Below are positions 53,232 to 62,620 of a stretch of DNA of 64,000 bases, piece after piece. The position numbers were made by a program, and so were the translations under genes. Each line of letters starts with the position of its first letter. Position 1 is the first letter of the stretch. The DNA is from Dipteris shenzhenensis (taxonomy: Eukaryota; Polypodiophyta; Polypodiopsida; Gleicheniales), in assembly GCA_047967505.1 (NCBI GenBank), contig CM106538.1, one strand, 5' to 3'. The notes beneath the pieces were generated by a model. The model was not told where the DNA came from and did not search any database. It saw only the letters and a list, made by a program, of their open reading frames with translations.

Positions 53232-53939
53232 CTATTTCTCCCAGGGCCTGCCGATCGGAACTCTCTTTTTGATCTTGATTGGAGTCTTTTTCTTCTTTAT
53301 TGGCTTGATGTCGACTGTCTCTTTATCCTTTTCTTCAGCTCTCTCCACCTGTTCCTCTTCTTGGACTGTGTGGCCTGATGCAATCATGGGTGGCTCTCGA
53401 AACCTTACGAGCTGGTGTTTTCCATAGCCCTCCAGATATTTGGGGTCCTTAACACCACATGCTAATGCATAAGAAGTGTAAGACAAAAAGTAAGCGGCCC
53501 TAGAGGCCTGCTTATTCACATAATCTCCAAATATATCTATGGCAGACAACCTCTCTATCAAAATGATCTTTTCCTTTTGCCATGAAAGAGCATGTCCACC
53601 TAAAGCCCTGGACAAACATTTTAGGAAGTAAACAATGGCTTCTCCATTGTTGCTCAACTGCCTATGGTAAATCAAGATCTTGGCACTGCCTAGATCATGA
53701 ATATAATGAGCTAGGCCTGACATTTTGCGAAACCCAACCTGCCTGCTTCCACTTGATCTCTGGAGGAATGTGTCATCCTCAATTTGTAGCTGCAACATAT
53801 CAAAGGATTGGAGTGAGACAATACACAACCTACAAAACTAAAGTTAAGCAGAAGTCAAAGTATATGATTTGAAGTACCTTCTCATTTTCATCAGCAACAA
53901 GCAGTTCATCTTTCCAAAGATTTATCCCTCTCCCTTCTT
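53232..53939 (-). CDS. Unrecognised gene 3' part, two exons
   Basis: Exon 53878-53939 encodes EGRGINLWKDELLVADENEK and ends AAG|GTACTT. An 88-bp intron ends TGTTGCAG at 53790. Exon 53232-53789 begins LQIEDDTFLQRSSGSRQVGF and carries LAHYIHDLGSAKILIYHRQL, KIILIERLSAIDIFGDYVNK and GVKDPKYLEGYGKHQL, then an acidic segment and a Lys-rich tail (KPIKKKKTPIKIKKR). The 5' part is missing, because exon 1 runs directly into Copia gag at the inversion breakpoint (about 53940). A diverged relative lies at 40830-41200. Family unknown. Confidence 0.5.
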
Positions 53940-53940
53940 C

Positions 53941-54432
53941 CTTTCCTAGACCATTCAAGGTCACAGAAACTAAATCGTCATCATCCACTGGCGACCCAAT
54001 GGAAGCAAGTGCATCTGCAATTTTCTTCACCTTCATGTGGTAGTCATTGATGTTCATATTTTCTCTCTGCACATTGTGTAGCTCTTGCTTGAGCTGCATT
54101 TTCCTGGCTTGTGTATTTGTGCTGTACATTTTTACCAAAGTATCCCATGCCTCCTTTGGCGTACGTGCATCCTGAATATGCACAACCATGGAGTCCGAAA
54201 TACTGATAGACAGCCAGTACATAACTTTCCTGGCTCTCTCATGCCATCCTTTGAATGCCTGCATTTCCTGTTGATTGGGAACATTAGGAAGAACAGGTTC
54301 TTCTTCATTTCCTGTAATGAACTCCCAATAGCCTTTTCCCATCAAGAAATTCGTCATTCTAAACTTCCATGCCTAGAAGTTGTTCTTGTCAAGCTTTTCA
54401 GTGACAATCTATGAAAGAGAATCAGATGCCAT
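53941..54432 (-). pseudogene. Copia fragment: gag N-terminus (minus-strand half)
   Basis: The ATG at 54432 begins MASDSLS, followed by two Gln-to-TAG changes (54409-54411 and 54373-54375), then [20 protein letters not shown] to [10 protein letters not shown], where homology stops. The plus-strand fragment at 48188 resumes only about nine bases later in the gag sequence. Same family as Copia-1. Confidence 0.92.
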
Positions 54433-54943
54433 TACAAAACACTGCAAAATATTCTGTCACTGCAAAAAACACAGCTTTTGCCTCACACGGGCAGATCTGC
54501 AAAACTGATGAAAGTGGTATTTCACCACACAGTCACTTCCTAGTGACGATTTTGCATCAACAGGCAACAAGCATGAATCTGCAACTCCCAATGTCTCTGC
54601 GCACATGCATACGATGCAATTTCTGTGGCAACTTTTCACCGACCCGCAGAACAGTGGTCGCACAACAAAAACAGGGCCTTTTTCTGAGTGCCTGCGGAGA
54701 ACTTTCGCCTCTAAAATGGGCCCCGAAATGACCTCGAATCAGAAAAATAAAGTCCCACAGCATATAATGCCCTCTCGCCACACCACGAAGGGCGTCTCAA
54801 TCTGAGACAGTGCACTCTTGCACTTCCGGCTATGCTACCTGCAGAGATTTTCTCCCAAACTCGAAAACGGAAAGCAACACTGGTCCTCTTACTAGGACAC
54901 TACGAACTTGGTTTGCTTTCTTGAGCTCCTTACCACGAACAAG

Positions 54944-54955
54944 GCTTTGATACCA
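54944..54955 (-). promoter_or_regulatory. Primer binding site, one substitution
   Basis: Element strand TGGTATCAAAGC. One base differs from the initiator-Met site of Copia-1. Confidence 0.85.
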
Positions 54956-55307
54956 TGTGAAGATAGTGGGAGAGAGGGAAGGAGTCTCACTTGAGGCTTT
55001 CCCACAAGCACAGTGGGGGAATACACACAAAGGTGGAGGCTGAAAACAGTTTTCCTCTTCTTAGTTGTGAAAGCCAAAAGAACTCTAGTACAAAGAAATA
55101 GAAGAACCCTATATGTGGGTCTCAAACCAAACTCAACTAACTAAGGTGGCATACTAACTGAGCCACGAACTAGCGTAGATAAGGATAGCTGTCATCCAGC
55201 TATTATTCGTGGGCGGTGTACCAACCGCATCTGTAGCTAACAAGTCGGTGACATAAATGCACAACGGTCACACTGGCATATCGCAAATGGAGCTCGATAT
55301 CTCAACA
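54956..55307 (-). repeat. Copia-1-family 5' LTR of the split copy
   Basis: 352 bp, starting TGTGAAGATAGTGGG and ending GATATCTCAACA, clearly the same LTR family as 13296-13648. It is somewhat more diverged (for example in the TTCCCACAAGCACAG stretch). No partner 3' LTR is in the window. Confidence 0.93.
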
Positions 55308-55620
55308 GAGGGGGAGGGGGAGAGCGAGGATCCAAGGTTCAGGGTAGAGTACATGGTGGAGAACTCGTCTCCCTTGTAGATCATGGAGGTTAAGGGTTGA
55401 GGAACTAAGGGTTTAGGGGGAGCATAGGAGTGGGAGAGGAAGAAGGTGTAAGAGCATGGGGGAAAGAAGAGAGAGGAGGGAGGAGGAGAAGGGAGGAGGA
55501 GGAGGAGGGAGGGGGAGGAGGAGGAGAAGGGAGGAGGAGGAGGGAGGAGGAGGAGGAGGAGAAGGGAGGAGAGGGAGAGGATGGGTTGCAAGGTTGGAGG
55601 AGAGAGGAGGAGGAGTTGCA
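55308..55620. repeat. GGA-rich minisatellite
   Basis: Nearly pure G/A on the plus strand from about 55425 to 55615 (GGAGGAGGAGG, GAGGGAGG units). Frames on both strands are artefacts of the repeat. The left part (55310-55410) is a diverged inverted copy of 62377-62460. Confidence 0.9.
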
Positions 55621-55799
55621 AGGTTAGGACATTATTTTGGACATGGAGTGCAAGGAAGCATGGATACTTGAGACAATTGCTTGGAATACCAAAGTAGAAC
55701 CCAACACAATGCTCCAAAGAGCATGGGCTTCATTCCATTATGGGGTATTTATACAAGTTGGAGAGTTTCTCTCTTTGCATGTAGGAATTGTAAGACATT

Positions 55800-55965
55800 C
55801 TCTCTCTACATGTAGAACTTGCATATAGAAGTTGCATGTAGGAGTTGCAAGTTGCATGTAGGAGTTGCATGTAGAACTCGCATGTAGAACATGCATGTAG
55901 GAGTTGCATGTTGCATGTTGCATGTAGGAATCGTATGTAGAACTTGCATGTAGAACATGCAAGTT
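55800..55965. repeat. GCATGTAG-type tandem repeat
   Basis: Units such as TTGCATGTAGGAG and TTGCATGTAGAAC repeat about ten times with variation. Confidence 0.9.
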
Positions 55966-56139
55966 GGATTTCTAAGAGGGATTATTCCTAGCCTTACAAG
56001 CGAAGCTTTGCCGCTATCCTACACACACATTTTGTACTACCTGAGTCAATGTTGGCACAGTGACAACATACTCCCGGGATCCATTTGATTACCTGTCCTT
56101 GGGTTATGGATTATTTTGATTTCAGGGTTGGGATGCCAT

Positions 56140-56439
56140 GTGCGTAACCCAGTGGTTGTTGAGCTTGTGGCATCGCTTCAATCAGCTCCCGTTTATTGTT
56201 GTGTTGAATTGGACTCCATCCAATGTTTCTAATAGCACAGCTCCGATGGGATTCATCTTTCTTACTCGGTAGGGTCCTTGACCTAGATACTTCAGTTTCC
56301 CCTTGTGTACGTTGGCATTGTATAACAGGACCAAGTCACCTTCCTTGATGTCTTTAGCTTGAATATTTCTATCAAACCATGCCTTTCTTCTATGGTTTTC
56401 TATTGTCATGGCATGGTAGTGATATTTTTTATTTGGCAT
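56140..56439 (-). pseudogene. Gypsy integrase C-terminal fragment
   Basis: The frame reads RRKAWFDRNIQAKDIKEGDL, VLLYNANVHKGKLKYLGQGP, YRVRKM and NTTINGS, then TGA in place of an expected Arg codon, with LKRCHKLNNHW continuing beyond. This is the SH3-like C-terminal part of a Ty3/Gypsy integrase. Upstream catalytic regions are absent. Confidence 0.8.
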
Positions 56440-56449
56440 TGGTATTGTT

Positions 56450-58240
56450 TTTCTCTATGTTTGATAAGAGTTTGAGTATTAGGTGATAACCTAGCGGCTC
56501 TCACTTATTTCTATTTTTAAAGATATTATATGTAGTTGAGAGGATGAGTGGAATGGATCATTGTAAGTACCATGTGTATGAATGATAAATACCTTGGTAT
56601 GGGGTGAGAGTTATTTGTGTATGGGATATTATGGGGTTTTTAGAAAATAGGAAGAGTGAGTCATATAAAGAGGTGGGGTCATGTCCATGTGTTCCAATAA
56701 TATAAGAGAGGCCACATGCCAAGCATGTGGAAGGCATGTGGAGGAGTGTGGAGTCAAGAGGAATCCTTCTAGAATTCCTATGTGGAATAAGGAGGATGTG
56801 GACATATGGAAAAGAGAGGGTCCCTATGGGCTCCATGTGGGGAGACTCTTGGCTTTCTCAATATTTTAAAAGTCTTGAGCATCTTTTGATGGGACACATG
56901 GCAAGAGTAGCCAAAAAGGACATGGATGGTGACATACGGGCTTATGTGATTGATGGGGAAACGAATCAATAGGCAGTAATTGTAAATGGGTGAAGGAGGG
57001 TGACAAAATCTCTATAAAAGGAGCCCTCCTCTTCCTTGTTCATCATCTCTTCCATTAGGCCTCATGTTGCTGTAGCTCTAGTTTCCTCAAGCCTCTTCCA
57101 TGAGCCTTCTCTCCCTCTTGTAGATATTCTCTTATGTAGACTCTTGAGTCCATCTCTCTCTAATTTATTCTCTCTTTATGAGTAGTCTTGGAGCTTCTGC
57201 TCCCTCTTGGAGTTGCACTGGAGTGGACTCTCACTTTATTGGTAATGAAGGTCACTTCAGGTTCTCTCTCTTGAGTGTCTCTTTCCTTTTTCTAATGTTT
57301 TCTCTTCCAAAGTGCTCAGAAGTGTTGTCTATTCGGCTACTCATTGGACGTACATGGTTTATCTATTCCCAAGCCATAAAGGGGGCTCTTCCTTCCCTCT
57401 TAGGTGACCTCTGTGGGACTTGGATCGTTGATGAAGTCTAAGCATGGAGGCAGTATTCTCCTAAGTTGACACCAGTAGGAGGAGTAGGTGTTTTTCATGA
57501 CAATTTGAGCCCCTATTAGTATTTTTCTCATAACTTTTTGCTCGATGGTCTGATTTGGACAAAAATATATCATCCCAAAGCTCTCTTTAAGGAGCATCAT
57601 CCTATAACTTCACTTATTATATTAGATGTCAAATAAAAAATCTATGACCCTCTATGTGTGATTGTTTCTTTTTTAGATAGTTTTTACCCCCATCCAGTAA
57701 ACTGCCATCTTTCCAACCGCTCTCTGTTTCTTTCAAAACTTGATATGTGATTGAATATTTATATCATGTCTTTGTTGAAAGTTATGGGTCTCTGTGTCTT
57801 ATGACAGTTTGGAGAGTGTTTTGAGCTAAGTGTACACGTGTCTATGAAGGAGGTGCAATGTTTCCTTGGAAGCTACCCATACGACCCAATCAGCCTCTTC
57901 AAACTCCTCGATATATATCAGTTCATATCATGTTGAGTCACAAGATCTTCTTTCAACAACGAATCACTCTTCTCTTTGGTGCAGACTGCGGCTTGCTAAG
58001 ATTATGGCCTCCATTGATCCTTTCCTTCTCCCTATGCTTAATTACAACATCACTTGGGATGTTACCATCTTCATTTTCATCTAAGGGAGGAAAGTATGGT
58101 GTATTCTCTTGGTATAAAAGATTCTTTTTAATGTCCCTTTCTTGGTGATGAATATCTCTATCACTCAGTTCGAAAGCAGTAGGAAGTGAAGAGGTGCATG
58201 AAGTTTATTACCCCCAACTTCATGTCACATGTTTTTGGCG
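56450..58240 (+). repeat. Probable LTR and leader of a Gypsy element (limits undefined)
   Basis: A TATAAAA at 57013-57019 within CTCTATAAAAGGAGCC is followed by pyrimidine-rich transcript-start-like sequence. At about 58235 the sequence TTTTTGGCGGAGATGCCGGG resembles the primer-binding region after plant Gypsy LTRs (TGGCGCCGTTGCCGGGG type). A decayed gag begins at 58904 on the same strand. I did not find the matching 3' LTR, so the boundaries are uncertain. Confidence 0.45.
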
Positions 58241-58518
58241 GAGATGCCGGGTACATTTGGTATTGGATTCATCCCACCTTACTAAATGGTCTTGGGTGTA
58301 CTTGATTGCATGTTATGCCTAGTATAGGCATGTGTTTTCTGATGTAATAAAGAAGATGCATGGAAGAACTATGTTAGAAGAGATTGTAGCCCGTTTAAGA
58401 GAACTAGAAGATTGTGACGGTGATTTTCAAGCTATTTGTATGGTCATCATGATCATATCCTTTATGTTTGCACTCTTGAATATGTTGGTGAATCGACAAT
58501 GCCATTAGCAGAGGCACA

Positions 58519-58839
58519 ATGATAGATTGGGGATTGTTTCATGCACTGGTAGCTTGGTGTGAAGAAGAGTTGAGTCTTTGGGTAGTTTTTGACTATAACA
58601 ATGGAGTGGTGATTCTCAATGCTTTCAACTTCTTTTGCTATGCAAATGATGAAGAGTATAACATCTTGAAGCTGTTATGTGCAATTCCAATTGTGAGAAG
58701 GGTGATTCTTGAATGCATGTATACACAATGTTTTCATGGTGTCAGTTGGTCACTTATTTTTGAAGATTTTATTGAGGATCACATTGTGGAGGGTTTTCAA
58801 AAAGTGGTTATGCATAATAAGTTGGTCTTGGTATACTAA
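58519..58839 (+). CDS. Unrecognised frame upstream of Gypsy gag
   Basis: Encodes MIDWGLFHALVAWCEEELSL and continues with hydrophobic residues to 58837. No motif recognised. It lies between the presumed LTR/PBS and gag, so it may be a chance frame in the leader. Confidence 0.2.
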   Translation: MIDWGLFHALVAWCEEELSLWVVFDYNNGVVILNAFNFFCYANDEEYNILKLLCAIPIVRRVILECMYTQCFHGVSWSLIFEDFIEDHIVEGFQKVVMHNKLVLVY

Positions 58840-58903
58840 GGCTCTGTGGAATCTTGTTTGGGATATTATTTGGATCTTGGTGTTTCCTTTTTGTGTTTCA
58901 TCA

Positions 58904-61660
58904 TGGTGAAGATTCCAGTGTTTCGAGGGAGCCAAGGGGAAGACCCGGAGTCTTATCTTTGGGATTTTATTCGTGGATGCCAGCTTTTTGGATGGTCCAT
59001 GAAGGATCGGGCAAAGATTTTGCCTGATTTTCTTGAAGGTGTAGCCTTGAGTTAGAATGAGGCCTTGTTGGACTCTATCAAGGAGGACTGGGACCAAAAG
59101 TGGTGGCTGCAATGAAGCAGCGATTTGGGGCAGTGGAGTCGCCAAATGCTTTGATGTTGCTGTTGGACCGGTTCTATCAAGGAGAGGGTGAGATGGTCCT
59201 TGCATTGGCAATCCGATATGAAACTTTATGGACAAAGTATAAAAGGGCAGCCTTGCAAGATGTGGCATCTGTATCATTGGCCCCTTAAAGTCTCGTAGGG
59301 ATGGAGCACTTAAAGATGAGCAAATTTGTTATGGCTATGGAGCCTTGTCTTCGCTCAAAAGTAATGAGTAAAGATCCAACAACATATGTGCAGGCACTTG
59401 GCATTGCGACCAAGAAAGAAGCTTCAACTTCTAAGGTGGAGGTAATGCGCACTCCTCAGGTACCAAAGTCCTTTGAGTTAGATCATAATATCTCCCAATT
59501 GATGGTAGAGTTTGCTGATTTGAAATTGCATTTGGTTAATGCACGACAACCTAGAGTGCCAAAGAGTGAGGATAGGCCTCAAGATAAGAGTGGGGTCACT
59601 TGATATGAATGTAATGAAAAAGGTCACTATCGCCCTAAGTGTCTTAGATTGAGAAAGAAAGAAGAAAAATAAGTATCCTTGTTAGAAGCTTCTCCAGGGG
59701 ATGAGGAAAGAGAGGTAATGATGGCAAAATGGGTGCGTGGTAAAGCAAAAGAAGAAGAAGAAAGCAAGGAAGAAGTAGATGAGGAACATCAAGAAGAGGA
59801 ACACTGTAGTAAGAAAAAGAAGGCATCTAGAAGGAGAATTAGCGAGTCAGACTTTCCTTTAGGACAAGGCATTGGAAGCTATGACTTGTTGTCCAACCTT
59901 AAAGAAAAGGAAGCTCATATCACCTCTAGTCAATTACTTGCTTTGTCTCCGAAACTATGGAAGGAATGGGGAAAGCTAGCAAGCACAAGAGTGTCAAAGA
60001 AGAAAAGTGCCATTCCTGTTGTTCAAAAGGTAGATATAGATATTGGTGATGATGTACCTGTGGTTGATGTAATCATTGATGGTCAAGTGATTTCTAATGT
60101 GTACATTGATGGAGGTGCATCGATTAATGTCATGAGTGAGAAGACCATGATAGATGCTGATTTAAAATACTCTAGTACTACCTCTCCTTATCGCATCAAA
60201 TTGGCTGACAACACTAGGGAGTGAAGGCCTTCCAAGCCAGATGCACGTGCCTATCCATTGATTTTGGGACACAAGGTGAAGGCTATTCAAAAGTGGGATA
60301 CTGGAGAATTGATTTTGCAGGGAAATGATAAGAAGGTGCACTACAACATTAAAAGTCACAAAAAGGAAGTCAAGGAGGAGTCTTCAACATCAGAGAGTTC
60401 AAGCTCTGACTTAACCGATGAAGAAGAAGAGACAGGGTCTAGCTCCAAGGAGTCCAGCTCAGAGGGTGAGGTGGAAGGAGTGGCCTTTGGTCTTTGTATT
60501 GGTGTTGATCGGGATGAGTCAGGAGGGAATAAGGTGGTGGTACAAGAAGATTCTATAGAGACACTTTATGTGGAGGATGTGGAGCACACTAAATGATGCC
60601 AATGCAATGGAGAACTTCTTGGTGATTCTCTATCAGGTAATGAGAAGGTCCAGTACTTGGATATGTTAGATGATTTTCCATGTCTCTTTGCAACAAGCTA
60701 TTCATAGGTTCCACCAATCTCTCTTGTGGAGCACAAGATTGAGTTGAAGCTAGAAAGCAAGCCAGTTGTGCGACGCTTAAGGCAATTGGGGGTGATCCAA
60801 GCCGAGGCACTAAAGAAAGAGGTAACACAACTACTTGAGGCGGGTTTCATCTTTCTTGTTGATGATTCAGAATGGATATCTCTTGTAGTTGTCACACCAA
60901 AGAAAGGGAATAAGTGGCGGGTCTGTGTGGACTTTTGTCCTTTGAATGCATGCACTAAGAGGGATCATTTTCCTTTGCCATTCCAAGATGAAATACTAGA
61001 CCAAGTAGCAGGGCATGAGATGTATTTTGTATGTGATGGGTATTCTGAGTACTTTCGAATTCGTATTTGGGAGGAAGATTGAAAGAAAACATCATTTGTC
61101 ACACCTTGGTGAGTTTTTGCTTACAGAGTGATGCCTTTTGGGTTGACCAATGCACCAGCTACATTTCAAAGGTTCATGAGTCAAGTGCTCGAGCCTTACT
61201 TGGAAAAGTTCATAAGGGTGGCTTTGGATGATTTTTGCATTTATTCTCGGCGCATAGATCACATGGAGAAGTTAAATATGGCCTTAGCTAGGATTGATAA
61301 AGCAAAAGAATGTCTAAATCCTAGCAAGTGTCATTTGGCTCCAACAAAAGTAGCCTTGTTGGGGCATATTGTGTCTGAAGAAGGCATGCAAATGGATCCT
61401 GACAAGGTTCAAGCAATCATGGCATTGCCAAGTCTTGAGAGTGTCACTGTTGTTCGCAGAATTCTAAGAAAGAGCAAGTAGTATCAACGCTTTTGTGATG
61501 ATTTTATAGAGATAGTGCATCCCATGAACTTGTTGACAAGAAAAGGAGTTTCTTTCCAATGGGGTGTGGGGCAACAAGATTCTTTTTAGCAACTTAAGGA
61601 GGCCATGAGTAAGGGTCCAATATTGAAGCCCCCTAATTGGTCTCAAGACTTTTATGTAAA
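58904..61660 (+). pseudogene. Decayed Gypsy gag-pol
   Basis: The gag starts MVKIPVFRGSQGEDPESYLW and is broken by stops near 59055 and 59287. The knuckle reads YECNEKGHYRPKC with a TGA where its first Cys should be (about 59600). The protease segment has VYIDGGASINVMSE (near 60100). RT pieces are [33 protein letters not shown] and the catalytic region RVALDDFCIYS, where the residue two before the DD pair is Ala rather than Tyr/Phe. The sequence ends in early RNase H (SKGPILKPPNWSQDFYVN) at about 61660. Integrase is absent. Confidence 0.85.
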
Positions 61661-61981
61661 TTGAAGTGTATCTTTAGGCACACAGAGAGGGAGGAGACTC
61701 TCAAGATAGTAGAGAGTGAAAGACTTTTAAGACATATGATAAAAGCACGACACGATCTCTTAGACTTCTTAAGTAACCTGCGTTATCGCAGCTCTCATCA
61801 TGGGCGATTTGATGCGGATGCTGAGAGAACAATAAGAGCCTCTCAGAGAAATTATAAAGAAACAATTTGTGATTGCTTAAATTTCTTCTTTGCATGTAAT
61901 TATGTTGAGGATACAGCTGTGGAGGCAGTGAAAGATTGGGTTGTTGAGAAGATAAGAGAGACCAATGATGAGATCTTCTAG
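61661..61981 (+). CDS. Unrecognised helical frame after Gypsy remnant
   Basis: From an acceptor-like TTTAG at about 61676, a frame encodes ESERLLRHMIKARHDLLDFL, SNLRYRSSHHGRFDADAERT, NYKETICDCLNFFFACNY and a Glu/Lys-rich end to the stop at 61979. It is likely helical. I do not recognise it. It could be a terminal exon of a gene lying under the Gypsy, or chance. Confidence 0.25.
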   Translation: MKCIFRHTEREETLKIVESERLLRHMIKARHDLLDFLSNLRYRSSHHGRFDADAERTIRASQRNYKETICDCLNFFFACNYVEDTAVEAVKDWVVEKIRETNDEIF

Positions 61982-62376
61982 ACTTTGGGTGATTAAGAAG
62001 ATAAGAGAGATTGTATTAAGGTGTTTTTTGGCACCATATGGCTTTGAGTTATATGATCTACTTCTTGTACAAATGTGATGTGCTCTTTTTAAAATGTACT
62101 CTAGTTTTAATAACATGTCATGCCATTTTTTCTAATTTGATTTTTTAAAATCTTACTTTTTGTCTCTTTTAACAATGTGATGTCCTCTATTTTTAATGTA
62201 CTCTAGTTTTAATAACATCTCACGTCCTTTTTTCTAATTTGATTTTTTAAAATCTTCCTTTTTGACTCAATGTTTTGTTTTATAAGAGCCTCTTTTTTTT
62301 AAATGTTTTATCCAAAATTATCTCACAAAATGAATTTGGACAGTGCACGAGTCCAAAATTAATGAAATAGGTGTTC

Positions 62377-62620
62377 TTAGTTCCTGAACCCTTTACCTCC
62401 ATGAACTACGAGGGAGATGAGTTCTCCACTATGTACTCTACCCTAAACCTCGGATCCTTCTTCTAACCCTGGAACCTCTTCTAAACTTTGGAACCTCCTT
62501 CTAAACTCTGGAACCTCCTTCTAAACTCTAGAACCTCCTAATAAACCTTAGAACCTCCTTCTAAACCTTGAACCTCCCTCTAACCCTTAAACTCCTCCTC
62601 AACCCTGCAACCCCCAATGA
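62377..62620 (+). repeat. Inverted partner of 55310-55410 plus 20-bp tandem repeat
   Basis: 62377-62460 is similar, in reverse orientation, to 55310-55410 and shares GAGTTCTCCAC and ATGTACTCTACCCT. It is followed by about seven copies of a CTTCTAAACCTTGGAACCTC-type unit to about 62610. Confidence 0.8.

Noticed and set aside
55268-55717. Long Pro/Ser/Leu-rich minus-strand frame
   Set aside because: It mostly translates a GGA minisatellite and LTR end. There is no independent sign of coding.
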